Shown: positions 21,534-32,832, counted from the stretch's first letter. The stretch: DNA of 64,000 nucleotides from Exobasidium rhododendri (GCA_026210745.1 CP110631.1:3906001-3970000); one strand, 5' to 3'. The notes: generated by a model from the letters alone, not told the origin. A program made the numbers and translations.

Positions 21534-22704
21534 CTAGTCTTCCCGAACCTCCAAAGTAAATATGATCTCTGCCTCGGTCGTCACACGAATTGTATCCTCT
21601 TTGAGATGATTACTGGTCGATAGAAAATTACCAATAGCCGATCGTCTTCCATCTGCGGAGCCAAGAAAACTCATTGCGGGTCAACTATCTCATCCCACGC
21701 ATTATTGGTCAGTGTCACATCTCACCTAGATCCCACTCCAAGCCTTTTGTCCAAATTCGTGGACCCGTGTCGTCTCCTCCATGCACCTGTGAAGCAAACG
21801 GTATCAAGCCGCAGGTTGGTCCGAATCTCCCTTGATCTAGTGTGATGAGGTGCGAGCCCTACAAAATTTTAAAGTCATCAGTATTGACATGAATTTCACC
21901 TTGCAACTCTTCACAGCATCTACTCGCCTTGCTCAGTATCCAGACAAGACTGTTTTCGCTGAGCACCCACGCCCTCTTCCTCCTTTCTAGAGTCACGAAA
22001 TCATTCTCATCGATGCCTTTGTTTCTTGTTTTCCTTTCGCTAGCTTCCCTCACTCCTTCCTCCGTGATATTTTGTGTCTCTGCGATCTGACACAGGACAT
22101 GCAGTGTGTGCATTGTTTGATCCAGTCTTCCCGAAAGACCCCCCAAGATGACAATGTCCATCTCTCCCTTTCCGACCTTGCCATCTGCCGCTCTTCTCTC
22201 TTCTTCTTCCTCCTCCACTCGTATGATACATTTCTGCAAGTCGGTAGCATACTGTGAGGCCGCTCTCGTAATCTGTACGCCCTGCAGAAGAAGCAAAAAT
22301 ATCAACCTCATTGCCCTGACCGCACTACGAACCCCAGTACAAGCATACCTTGCACAAGTAATAATCCTTGACATCGTCTCGAAGTGAGTCCAGATCTCCT
22401 CGGATCTCATGGGGCAGGCTTATATCATCCCCATATTCATCGAAGAGACGATTTGCCCCGCCATCAGCGCAGAGTCTCAGTGATGCTAGAAGCTTTTTGG
22501 GATGAGCGCAACTCCTCCTACTCATTTGAGCATTTTCTGCTGCTGCTACTCACCTCTCTCCCACAGCTCCTTGATGGTTCTCCTATACACCGGGGATACT
22601 GGTTGATTCAGTAGAATCGCAGCAAAGCTCTCAGTCTCTGCAGTGGTAGGCTTGAAGAGCTGATTCGGATGCCATTGCTTGTATAGGTCCGTTGTATCCG
22701 GCAT
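21534..22704 (-). CDS. THI80: Thiamine pyrophosphokinase, 5 exons including a GC-AG intron
   Basis: Exons 22704-22554, 22485-22349, 22281-21928, 21858-21726 and 21652-21534 total 297 residues. The enzyme transfers pyrophosphate from ATP to thiamine, making TPP in the cytosol. Visible family motifs: [47 protein letters not shown] and C-terminal STSNH. Introns 1, 2 and 4 are GT-AG. Intron 3 (21859-21927) reads GC at the donor, and only this choice keeps the conserved ILSK-GSHLI junction in frame; the nearby GT donor shifts the frame. An acidic insert (a run of Glu) follows ATDLQKC. The ATG lies only about 15 bases from a long GA/TC microsatellite in the 221-base promoter shared with ARP6. Confidence 0.92.
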
Positions 22705-22718
22705 GCGAGGAAATAGGA

Positions 22719-22789
<71 letters not shown>
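22719..22789. repeat. GA/TC microsatellite in divergent promoter
   Basis: About 70 bases of almost pure GA repeat, interrupted by a few GAAA units, between the divergent THI80 (ATG 22704) and ARP6 (ATG 22926) starts. It reads as a polypyrimidine tract in the THI80 leader. Confidence 0.95.
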
Positions 22790-22791
<2 letters not shown>

Positions 22792-22925
22792 TGCTATCAG
22801 GTCAAAATGCTGTAGGTCAGTGCGAGAAGTTGAGAGTAGCCCAAGATTATAGTTCCGGCGAGAGTCGCGCAAAGAAGACTGTCCTTATTTCTGCCTTGCC
22901 AACAATCTGGAAGCTTGGCTGTCTC

Positions 22926-24912
22926 ATGCGAGCATCGAGGAGGCCGTCGCATCGAGAGAGCTCGACTTCGATCTCGACCTCCCACAAAGTCGGCGATGGT
23001 TCCATAGTACAAGCGAATGAAGTTTCTAGACCTCCGATCCCTCTACCAGTAGTACCAGCTTCGCTAGCGATAGATCTAGGCTCCTACTCCATCAGGATTT
23101 GCATCGCAAGACAGGGCAGCACTACACCCATCGTCACCCGATGTCCCAACGCAATCGTTCGCTCTTCTCAGAAGAGGCAAGCAGGTGCTAAGAATGGACC
23201 CTTTGCTGGCCCGCAAATTCGCCATAATTGCACGAATTTTGGATCCCTTTCCGTACGTCAACCAATGGATCGAGGTATGATCGTCGACTGGCCTACTCAA
23301 AAGACGATTCTTGATCTCGCTCTACTTGATGCTCTCAGTGCAGAAAAGGGCGCTCCTAGAGGTGATCAGAGATTACTTGAGGGCAGGGATGTCATCATCA
23401 CAGAGGCATACCTTAATTTGCCAGATTTACAAGCGTCTCTTGATCTTCTCATGCTCGAAGAATACGGAGCAGCCAGGGTCTGGAGGTGTAATCGTGAGTA
23501 TTGGAAAGAGGAAGAGACGAAGGCAACCTCTTTCACTCACGTTGTTTGGTTCACAGCGGCACTCTTGATTCCCTATCACGTAAATCTCTTCTCAAACACA
23601 CCTGTAGCGCCGCCTGTAAAGAAGCGACAGAGACCTGAATGCTTGTGTATCGTCGATTTAGGCCACCATGCTACACATGTGGTTCCTGTACTTGGAGATT
23701 CGATTGTCTGGAGCTCGGTCAGAAGGCACATCATATCGCAGCGTATCTTGACCAATCTGCTCAAGGAGACGTTGAGCTTTCGACAATGGGATATGATGGA
23801 CGAGAGCTGGCTCGTAGGCCACATCAAGGAACAGTGCTGCTTCGTGGCTACTAGTGCTGGTAGGCGGGGAGATCTGATCCACGTTAATATCGATCCACCC
23901 TCAAAATGGAGCTATGCCGGCTTGGTAGAATTATGCTCGAGCCTCCCTCCTCAGGATAACCCGATTGTACAAGAGTATGTTCTACCGGACTACTCGCTCT
24001 CTACTCCAGCACGAGGAAAGCTAGGATACATCAAGGGCGAAAGGGGAGGCAGAGCAGCAAAGGATCTTGACACTTTCATAAGAGATTCCAGTGACGCACG
24101 CAGCATTCGTGCTGGGCTTGCAGTGGGCAAAGGAGCAGGATCTGACGGTGCAGACATAGATGAGGACGGGTCGGATGGAGACTTCAACGATGTTTCACCC
24201 GAGATTTTGAGGCAGCCAGACAAGATGAAACCACAGGTGGCCAGGACTGATGACTTTGACGAGACAGAGCAGGTACTGTCACTCGAGAGAGAGAGATTTC
24301 AAGTGCCTGAAGTCATGTTTGATCCTGGCATTATCGGTGAGTGATGAAAGCCACATAGTGAACGATGAAGCGTCATCGAGACTCAAGTACACCCCTGCCG
24401 ACACAGGTCTAGACGATGCCCCTCTCCATAGGGTTATTGAAGCAAGCATACGGTCTTGCGAAGAGACTTTGCAAGGGCCCTTGTGGGCTAATATAGTTCT
24501 TGTCGGAGGAGGTGCAAAGATGAGGGGTCTGAAAGAGCGTTTGTGAGTTCTTCCTCAGGATATGTTGCGTAACCTCTCCTTCTGATTCTTCTCGTGCGTA
24601 CCCAAAAAAGACACAGCGAATTGCGTCCATTGGCACCAGCTGATGGACCTCTGCACATCTGGTCAGCCGAAGAGTGAGTCACGGCACGAGAAGATCTCAC
24701 GCATGCGATCTGATCGGCGCAGTCTTACCTCCTCCACTCTCTCTCGAATTAGCCCTTCTCTATCAGCCATTTTGGGTGCTCAATCTCTCCTCGTCGATGC
24801 ACAACGTATCTTGAAAGCTCGGTATCTCTCCGCAGAAGAATACTCTGCTCAGAACAGTAGAGAAATCTTTGGATCTTGGTCGGGCATTTCGCCGTCCACA
24901 CTGACCAAGTAG
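22926..24912 (+). CDS. ARP6: Actin-related protein Arp6 (SWR1-type chromatin remodeller subunit), 5 exons
   Basis: Exons 22926-23493, 23557-24336, 24407-24542, 24617-24673 and 24753-24912 give 566 residues. Actin-fold motifs: phosphate loop 1 IDLGSYSIR, loop 2 IVDLGHHATHVVPV, adenosine motif LVGGGAKMRGL. Arp6-type features are WDMMDESW and an acidic insert (about residues 400-440) before PEVMFDPGIIG. Arp6 sits in the SWR1 complex that deposits histone H2A.Z (family knowledge). The first intron (63 nt) has no stop and keeps the frame, but removing it restores the conserved N-P-A step. For the last intron I chose the acceptor at 24752, which gives EDPSLSAILGAQ like other Arp6 proteins; an in-frame alternative at 24722 adds ten residues. 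The N-terminal 45 residues before the actin fold are not conserved. Confidence 0.9.
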
Positions 24913-25045
24913 ACTGGTAACATTACACCTTTATTACATTTCCTTTTAGCAAAACAAGCGTGCTTCGCATCGAGTCCTCCCGTTCCCCTTCGCCATATCT
25001 CGTTCATCCACATCCCTACTACAATTTACTTGAAACAGTGCCACA

Positions 25046-25983
25046 TCACTGCGACTTGACGCTCTTCCTAGCACGGCTTCTCGTTCCGGCCGCTGGTCCA
25101 ACTGGCTCGGGTCCTAGTCCTGCAGCCGTAAGGAGACGCGAGCTGATCTCTCTGTAAAAGTAGACCGAAAGGATGGCTGGGACGACGAGCCAGAAGCCGT
25201 TGGGAATGGCAAACAACACCCAGAATTCGTACACTTTGTTGTGACCAGTGAAGCCCCAGCCTTTAGGACCGGTAAGGTAATCCTGCAGTGTCGTACAAAA
25301 GTAGAGAAGGGAGTGTTCAGCAGATTTGCATCGCAAGACTACAATTCAAGAAGTGCCCCTGCCTAAGCAAAGGATGAACACTCACCTGCAACCAGTACAG
25401 AGCAGTCTTCCAGAATGTCATGATAGCTACTGAAAGACCGACGAGGGGCGCAAGTGCACGAAGGCGAGGTCGACCGTCTATAGCAGCCATGTAGACATAG
25501 AGAAAGTTGAGAAGAGTCTCGACAATGTTCATAGCACCTTGTAGTAAGAAGACGTATCGGTCAGTATCCACTCGAATACCTTCACATCAACAATGTAGCA
25601 TGCTCCTCACCTTGCGCGGCTGTGAATCCATTCTTGAGCTCATACTGAGTCTTTGAGTAGATGTAGTCAATGTCGCCGTAGAGAGCATATGGCTTCCAGA
25701 TCCAATGCCACTTCCCACCTGCAAATGAATGAGGGCGAGACAGAATGTATCCAGTGTCCCAGCTATGGTGCCATGGAAAGCATTGCTCAGCCACAAGATG
25801 CGATACGAGAGCAAGGGGGCATAGCACCACTCACAGGACGACGAAAGAAGATATTCTGAAGGAGGAAAGATTGCGTGTCAAATTCTGGACTCGACAGATG
25901 CGACGCAGCAGGAAAGAGTCCCGTCACACTCACACAAACCAAGCAAGAACAAGCTTCTTGGGCTCATGATTTACGACGGCCAT
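25046..25983 (-). CDS. EXPERA-type multi-pass membrane protein, 5 exons including a 21-nt exon
   Basis: Exons 25983-25934, 25855-25835, 25762-25611, 25537-25386 and 25282-25046 make 203 residues. Four hydrophobic segments are visible: VLAWFVISSFVVLW, the region MNIVETLLNFLYVYMAA, VGLSVAIMTFWKTALYWL, and FWVLFAIPNGFWLVVPAILSV. Typical signatures are WDTGYILSRPHS, HWIWKPYALYGDIDYIY, NGFTAAQG and IPNGFW. This layout fits fungal EXPERA-domain proteins, related to emopamil-binding sterol isomerase and TMEM97, which act on sterols in the ER. Whether this one isomerises sterols is unknown. The 21-nt second exon is supported because it completes the first hydrophobic segment and joins in phase on both sides. 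The C-terminus is basic and Ser/Arg-rich. The gene converges with ARP6, with 133 bases between stops. Confidence 0.68.
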
Positions 25984-26558
25984 GATTTGCGATCCGTAAG
26001 ATGAAGATGTGGGTATGTGGTGGAAAAGGAGATGATGGGAAGTTTTCCCCGCAGACGTTCTACCGATTATTCTTCACTAGTGCGTTGAATGTGTATGAAT
26101 GCGTGAATGTGTGTGTATCAATGCGGGCGAAAGGGATGTTCTTTTGTTTACCTTTTCCGATTCAACGTGAGGAAAGCTACGCTCCACATCGTACGAGAAG
26201 AGAAAGTCACGTCAAAGCGTCTCAATCGAAGGACGCGCGCACAGAGGCGATGAAAGCCTCTCTTCTCTTTCTTTTCCCTACTTCACCACACAGCCCGAAT
26301 GATGACAATTGGATAACCCAAAAGGCCGCCGATAGCAGTTGACTTGGCTCTCATATGAGACGAAAGTAATTCAATTGCGGATGGGGCAATAGAGAAAGGC
26401 GTTTCTGACGGGCTAGTGGTAAAAAACAACTCTACAGCCAAGTAGGGCGGGAAAGAGAAGGGGGGGGTTGTAACTGGTACATTAACGCAATGCTATCAAA
26501 TCATCTGTATTAGCCGATATGAAAAGGCGTCTCTGCCCAAAGAGGTGTGCAGACTGCC
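25984..26558. promoter_or_regulatory. Upstream region of the EXPERA gene
   Basis: 575 bases between the EXPERA start and the histidine-phosphatase stop (both minus strand). It should hold the promoter of the first and the 3' end of the second. A G-run lies near 26461-26467. No coding frame is supported. Confidence 0.4.
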
Positions 26559-27370
26559 TCAATCGTCGAGACCGGGACAGTCTTCAGAGAAAGGTGAATT
26601 CGAGGTAAGATCCTTTTGAACGATCTCGTAGATCAAGTTGTAATCTGCGCTCGGGTAGGTGAATTTGCCTCCCAATGCATCGCCAATGTCGCTCAAAGCA
26701 TCGTGCTCCCAGCACACAAGAATGTTACCTGCATTGGCTTGAGCGTAATCATCAATGGAGCTCTGTGAAAGGAGTCTATTAGATGCAACTGCACACCGAT
26801 CGGGCAGTCTTGGCGATACTATCTCACCGTAGCACAGTCGGTGTCATCACGGTCGCAGTGGTGGTCAATGGTCAAGCCGAGATCTGCTGCCAAGGGAGAG
26901 ACGGTCTCGAATGGGCGCTCACGAGATCCATCCGAATTGTAGTCCTGACAGAAGGAGTATTCGGATGTTGAACGAGTAGTGCAAACCGATTAGGAGCCAC
27001 ACGACGATTGCAGCGCTTACCTGAGTGATGATGTAACCGATGCTGTAGCCAGACGAAGCACCAAATACATTTCGGAGACACTGAGATCGATCGACTCCTT
27101 GGCTGCTCAAACCGTCTGGAAAGTGAAGGTCGTCGACATCAGCCTTCCATCAGATGGATCCTCCGCAAGAGAGATCACTCACTTCCGCCATCAGCAGGCT
27201 TCTCGCCGTGTCGAATGCTGCAAGGATAGGAGTTGAATTTCCTCTTTTCAACTTTGGACGTACCTTTCGGATTCTCCCGACAGAGCTTACAGATAGATCT
27301 TATTGTCGAACGCAAACACTTGCACAGCAGATGCGGCTATCAGGAGCAGAAGACTGAATGAAGAAAACAT
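26559..27370 (-). CDS. Secreted histidine-phosphatase (phosphoglycerate-mutase-like) family protein, 5 exons
   Basis: Exons 27370-27291, 27217-27183, 27115-27021, 26944-26828 and 26762-26559 join to 176 residues. The first 20 residues (MFSSFSLLLLIAASAVQVFA) are a signal peptide. The mature protein opens with IYLIRHGEKP, the catalytic RHG motif, and later has VCWEHDAL, whose His fits the second catalytic position of this superfamily. Six cysteines lie after the signal, as expected for an extracellular protein. It probably hydrolyses a phosphate ester outside the cell or in the secretory path; the substrate is not visible. It is short for the superfamily but complete between both catalytic motifs. 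All four introns are GT-AG. Confidence 0.82.
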
Positions 27371-27774
27371 TTTGCAGAACGAAGTGGTCCCTTCGAGGCT
27401 TCAATGCTCTTCTTTTCTCGTCTGCTTGTATATATGCTCCAACGAAAGGATATCGCGTAGTGTGGCATAAATATGCTCCTCTTTCTTTCCCCCTACTCAC
27501 ACGCTCAGCTGGATCGAAGTTCTTCTGTAGCACTGCATCTGACGATCCTCATGCTTCTTTTCCCGGACAATTATGCGCATCTCAACAAAATAGCGTCAAT
27601 CAAAGCAGGCTATCTTTCTGACCAACCATTTCTCACAAACGGTCAACGTGTCCATTGCCGTTACAACGTACAAGGGTCTACACCGACATGAGCATACGTC
27701 TTTTCCTCATGAATGTGACTGATTGGTGAGAATGATGTAAGATGCTTCCACGCTAGAAGACACTGGCGTAGCTT
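27371..27774. promoter_or_regulatory. Upstream region of the histidine-phosphatase gene
   Basis: 404 bases between two tandem minus-strand genes: promoter of the phosphatase and 3' region of the PUB-domain gene. Nothing specific is seen. Confidence 0.4.
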
Positions 27775-28681
27775 CTAGCTGTCCTCAGTCCCTTCTCCCT
27801 CCAGCTGCTTGACACGTTCTTCTTCCTTTTCTGTTTCAGCTCTTGATGCAATGGCCTTTCGAGCTACTCTTTCCCTCTCTGCACGCAATGCTACTCGCTC
27901 GCGATCCTCTTTGGCCTCCTCCAATGCACGAGACTGCAAGAAGGACTATAGTTAGATCTCTTCCTGTCCTCTGCTGACAGTGCTCGAAACCTCACCTTCC
28001 TAGTAGACTCGTAGTTCTTCTCTCTGTTCTTGTTGAATCGCACTCTCTCGGCATTTTCTTCGAACTCTTGCATCTTTAATTCGATTAGCTCACAGCTCCA
28101 TTCAACCTTCTTCAGTCCCAGACACTCTTCATTCCATTCGGCAGGAATGAACCATTCTCGCTGGAAGTCAATCGTCCTAGTCCGAAAGCCGATTTCAATT
28201 AATAGTGCCTTTCCTTCATCTAGCGATAGGATCTCTCGAGAGATCTTTGGCTGTGTCGCTTTGAAAGATCGATACTTTGACTCGGATGGATGCTTTCTTA
28301 TGTTCTCCAGCAGGATATGAGTGAGCTACAGAACATCAACATTGTGGGAAGGGGAAAGGAAAAGAGACGTAAGTACATTCCTTGGTCTGTTCACCTACGT
28401 CGTCGCCTCGGTAAAAGTGTCCCACTCACTCGTAGACATGCACTAGACCTCTCATAGTTGACGGAAGCTGTTATTTCGTTTATGCTCTTCCGGATCCTCG
28501 CTTTGTGCTCACTTTGGCGCTTGGCTGCGTCGTTCGACGTCAATTCGCCCCTCGACTTCAAACGGGAGGCTACCGCGTCTGCAATAGCATCTCGAGAAGG
28601 CTGACCCTTGTTCTCTGCTTCTATCCCTTCCAAAGTCGAGGTATCCGGAGCAAGAGGCGAATCACTTCCTTGATCGCCCAT
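27775..28681 (-). CDS. PUB-domain protein with C-terminal coiled coil, 3 exons
   Basis: Exons 28681-28430, 28325-27996 and 27933-27775 give 246 residues, all joins in phase 0. After a charged N-terminus, a PUB domain occupies roughly residues 85-130 (ILLENIRKHPSESKYRSF and the closing LLIEIGF). PUB domains bind the C-terminus of the AAA ATPase p97/Cdc48, linking partners such as peptide-N-glycanase to protein degradation (family knowledge). The last 80 residues are a highly charged helix rich in Glu, Arg and Lys, a probable coiled coil. No transglutaminase, UBX or thioredoxin domain is present, so this is an adaptor and not PNGase. It starts 212 bases from the divergent adaptin-binding gene. 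Confidence 0.75.
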
Positions 28682-28893
28682 GTATGAGATTGAGTGAGCG
28701 TGGGATTTGACAAGAAAGCAGCCGGGCTCCTCTCATCATATACATACTCTTTGGCTAATTACTGACACATTCATCTTGTCGTGGGGGGGTATGAATTCAA
28801 GTGGAGAAGCCTAAAAACGCGAGTCCTTGGCTTGGAGGTCCCTCTCCCCCAGTGGCATACTTGAGCCGTTTCCTTCTGTCCTCCTTCATCGAG

Positions 28894-30641
28894 ATGTCAG
28901 AAGCAGGGGAGGCCGCTAGGGGTGCTCAGATCTTGGTCTTGCATCCATTCGCAGACCATACTGCTGCCAGTCTGTCCAAAATGCTAGGACTGATCTCAGG
29001 TGAGAAGAGATAGACGCAGTCCGTCGCTGTGCAATCCCCTCCCTTTCCCTGACTCATTTCTGCTCCAGCTATCAAGCAAAGTGATGCTCCATCGGAGGGA
29101 TCTTCCACCTCCATGCAGATACCTTGGCATATCTCCAATCGGTACTATGAGGCAAACGTCTGCTTTCAGATCTCTTCTCTAAATCTGATGGGATCTCCAA
29201 GTACTAACGGGCCACGTAGAGCGAGAAGAGCGGTCAAGATGACTGCTGAACAGGATACTTCTGCGAAAGTTAGCGAGGTCATTGCTGATGAAGAGCTGCG
29301 AAGAAAGGTCAAAGATGTCTTCCAAGCGCTAGAAATGCCGTCAAGTGGTAGTGTGAGAGCAGGACAGAGCAGATCAAGCGATGACAGGAGCGAGATTTTG
29401 CAGAAGGAAGTCGAAGGGGTGGATGCTGTCATGATGATAATAGACAAGACAAAGGTAAGCCGACACCCAGGATCAGTAGTGTTATGTACTAGCGATACTC
29501 ACCCGAGTACGACGCCTTTGTTCAGTCTCTTCGGGGACATGAAACGCTTCTGTCTATGTTGAATGTCGTCAAAGCTGAAAAGGCAATCCTCTCCGGATTC
29601 GACTTAGCTATCAGCCTTGTGGTGGCATTTCCTTCCCCTCTTGAGATCACGTCGATATCTGCAGCACCTGCAACCTCGGGTGAGGAGCTCAGTATGCTCT
29701 ACGCAAGGGAGGGATGGGAATTTATTGACCTCGAGGGGAAGGACGATGTACATGATGATGATGATGATGACGACGATGAATATTCCTCAGTGGAGGGCGG
29801 CGATGATAGAGAGGGGACACGGGGCATAGATCGCATTCGAGAAGCATTGGAGACACACACATGGCCAGGATTGATACGCAAGAACGAAAGGCTTGCAACA
29901 TTTGTCGGTCAAGACGAAAATCATTCCCTCGATGCGTCACCGTCCTCAAAGAATGACGACGAATCAGCTCTTGAAGACAGAATCGCAGCGCAAGCTTTGA
30001 GATCCTTACGACTAGATGTAGCTTCGATCGACGTCGCCAATAATGCTGAGCCTACCCAGCATGATGAAGAACTTGCGCAAGCCTTTCTAAAGAGTATCCT
30101 AGCCGTAGAAGCAGGCCATAAACCGCAAGAGTCTTCAGAGAGTACTGCAGAGGTTGGCAGTACGCTGCAGCGATCGCTTCAATCTATGCAAGAAGAGCTG
30201 GAAGTGTTCCTCGAGAGCCAGGACTCAGACTGGCCCGGACCATCCCATCACGCACAGCAGGAGAGAGACATCGATGAAGACGCTTGGAAGACGGACCAAG
30301 AAGTGAGACTGGATGTGGACAGTGAAGGTGCTTTTGAGGACGATTTTACAGACTTTGTGGCGGGTCCTGATGGAAGTGAAACTTTTCAACATCAGGGATT
30401 CCAGCCAAACTCGCTCCTCGATGATGAAGTAGACCCTGGACTGGACGACTTTGCTCTCTTGAAAGCGCTGGAAGGAGATGAGCACGGACAACACTTTAAG
30501 GAAGGTGGTAGTACAGATCCCTTCATTGACTTTGAAGCGACTCTAAGTGTCGTCATGGCGCAGGCGGAAAGAGTTCGATCAATCAAAGATCACGAAAAGA
30601 GGCGTGATGAGGCCGCTCGTATCGCTTTGTCACTAGTTTGA
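28894..30641 (+). CDS. Alpha/gamma-adaptin-binding protein p34 (AAGAB/Irc6) family, 3 exons
   Basis: Exons 28894-28999, 29069-29454 and 29526-30641 give 535 residues. The N-terminus (ILVLHPFADHTAASLSKML) fits the degenerate GTPase-like fold of this family. The segments REGWEFIDLE and RIREALETHTWPGLIRK match the conserved core of AAGAB and yeast Irc6. These proteins chaperone AP-1/AP-2 adaptin assembly in clathrin transport (family knowledge). Between the two core segments is an acidic run of about nine Asp, encoded by GAT repeats at 29752-29777. The C-terminal 200 residues are acidic and poorly conserved, ending in a charged helix. Length is larger than in human (about 315). Confidence 0.75.
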
Positions 30642-31259
30642 GAGCGAGATAAAAGCAGGAGCGACGACTTCAGTACACACTATGTGCAGTCAAGCGATGG
30701 TCTCGTATTCGTTTCCTGACAGCAGAGGAGAATTGCTCAGTGTCCTCATCATCGACGAGCGGTGGTATCGACGAGCAACAAAGGGTTGCTGGACATCTTT
30801 GCAAGCCCTAAGCTCTTCTCAACATCGGCACTAAGGCTCTGGCACGAGAGTAGCAAGTGTTGTCGCAAAACTTAGAGTAGCCTTCTCTTCACTGACGCAC
30901 TCGACATCTGTAAGGTAGCACTTTCTATCAATCTTGTAGCTTTCTCCATCTGTCTCGAAGAGGAGCATAGGAATGTGAGAACTGGAGGGTAGCTCTGTAC
31001 GCCTTTGGTCCTCGACGAAAGAACGACCTTGTCGTATAATCCTCCTTAGACGCACAAGTGTCGACTAGAGTTCCCAAAGCATCGCCTCGAAGTGGAGGCC
31101 CGCGCTGGCCACGCGCTCAAACCCTTTTTCCCCCCTCCACGACACACTCAAACAGGTCCAACAGGAGAATCTTGTAGGTAGAAGAAAAGAGAGGACGATG
31201 ACCTTCTTACTACTCACACTCTTTTCACCGAACTGAATATCACACCTCAGAAAGTGAAG
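30642..31259. other. Intergenic region upstream of PDI, with an uncalled minus-strand frame
   Basis: 618 bases between two plus-strand genes. It should hold the PDI promoter. A 78-codon minus-strand frame at 30831-31064 is listed separately because its composition looks protein-like. Confidence 0.4.
30831..31064 (-). CDS. Possible small gene or terminal exon, unidentified
   Basis: A stop-free minus-strand frame of 77 residues lies directly after a CTCTAG acceptor-like sequence and ends in TAG at 30831. It reads as a basic amphipathic start (LVRLRRIIRQGRSF) and a mixed hydrophilic part (LLFETDGESYKID), unlike the low-complexity shadows elsewhere. Its only internal ATG is late, so it would need an upstream exon; one candidate (ATG 31278 to 31246) overlaps the start of PDI on the other strand and has a weak donor. 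I do not recognise a family. Confidence 0.22.
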   Translation of the reverse strand, partial: STLVRLRRIIRQGRSFVEDQRRTELPSSSHIPMLLFETDGESYKIDRKCYLTDVECVSEEKATLSFATTLATLVPEP

Positions 31260-32691
31260 ATGCGTCTGTTTCACTCATCTCTCGTCGTCGTCATCCTCTC
31301 TCTCGTAGGTCTTGCTCTTGCAGCAGCCGGTGAGACAGGTAAAGTGCTAGATTTGACTAAATCGAAAGATTTCGACGCTGCTATTGGAAAGGGAAAAGGA
31401 GCTTTGGTGGAGTTTTTTGCACCCTGGTGTGGTCATTGCAAGAAGCTGGCACCCACGTTCGAAGACTTGGCTTCCGAATTTGAAGGCAAGAAAGATTCAG
31501 TCATCATTGCCAAAGTAGACGCTGACAACAACCGAGAGCTAGGTCAGCGATTTGGAGTGAAAGGTTTCCCTACCCTGATGTGGTTCAAGCCAAACAGCCT
31601 AACTCCAGAAACATATACGGGACCAAGAGATCTGAATGGACTCAAGAACTACGTCACAGAAATGAGCGGTCAGGTGGGAGTTGCAAAGTCATCATCAGTA
31701 CTGCCACCACCTAAAGCTGTGCAATTGAACGCCGCAAACTTCGAGTCGATCGTTATGGACCCCAAAAAGGATGTATTTGTTGAATTCTACGCTCCTTGGT
31801 GTGGTCATTGCAAGAATCTTGCGCCAATCTATGAAAAGGTAGCATCGGCTTTCGAGAATGAGCCAAATTGTATCGTTGCTCAACTTGATGCAGACAATGC
31901 CGACAACAAAGCATTTGCCTCCAAGTATGGCGTGTCTGGCTACCCGACATTGATGGTGCGTTATTCACTTTCCCCCCCCCCTCCCTCCCCCGGCCCGCTA
32001 CCATTGGGATTGTTCGAGCTCGTACTGACTTTGCTTACCATCTCACCTTTCTCCTTTAATGGCTTCCAGATGTTCCCCAAGGGCTCCAGTGAGAAATCAT
32101 CGGAAGCCTACATGCAAAGTCGAACGGAAGAAGATCTCATCTCCTATCTGAACACAAAGTGCATGACCTACCGAACTGTTGGTGGAGCCTTGTCGGAACT
32201 GGCTGGTCGAATGCCACTTCTGGACACATTGGCGAGTAAATTTTTCATGGCAAAGGCAGATGAAAGATCGTCTGTTTGGGAAGAAGCGAAGACCTTTGTC
32301 ACAAAAGCTAGTCAAGGGGCCAACGCCACAGCAGAGAAGAACACTGCAGCAAATTACTACGTAAAGGTAAGTAGAGTAGGGAAAGGGCAAGCGGGAGACC
32401 GGATGATGGGCAGCGGTGGCGGCAACGTTTACTGAGATTTGCAACACTATCTTTGCGCAGGTCATGGACAAGACCATCAAAGAGCCTGGCTACCTGGAAA
32501 AAGAGACCAGACGATTGACTTCCTTGATGCAAAAACACCTTGAAGGCACGAGTAAATTGGCGGCTGCCAAGTTCGACGATCTCAAAAGGAGGTCGAACGT
32601 CTTGACCAGCTTTGCTTTCAAAGAAATGAGCGAGAAGACGAGAGATGCAGCCGACAAGATCATCAAAGGTCATAATAAAGATGAATTATAG
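31260..32691 (+). CDS. Protein disulfide isomerase with two thioredoxin domains and ERp29-like C-terminus, 3 exons
   Basis: Exons 31260-31955, 32070-32366 and 32461-32691 give 407 residues. A signal peptide (about 1-23) precedes two thioredoxin domains with active sites WCGHCKKL (near residue 56) and WCGHCKNL (near 180), then an all-helical ERp29c domain and the retention signal KDEL at the very end. It oxidises and reshuffles disulfides of secretory proteins in the ER lumen. The domain order matches fungal Erp38/PDIA6-like enzymes. The first intron (114 nt) has a poly-C tract, keeps the frame and contains no stop, so an unspliced form would insert 38 residues in the second thioredoxin domain; the spliced form YPTLM-MFPKGS fits the family. 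Confidence 0.95.
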
Positions 32692-32832
32692 AGCACTCCA
32701 AAAAGAGGTCCACTTGCGATGTACAAAAACGGGATGCAATTTTAAAATAATGATGGGGAATATGACTTCAGCAGTCGGACACCGTTTCACCTCTTACATC
32801 GAAAAGGGTCTGCGAGCGCTGGAGTGATGATG

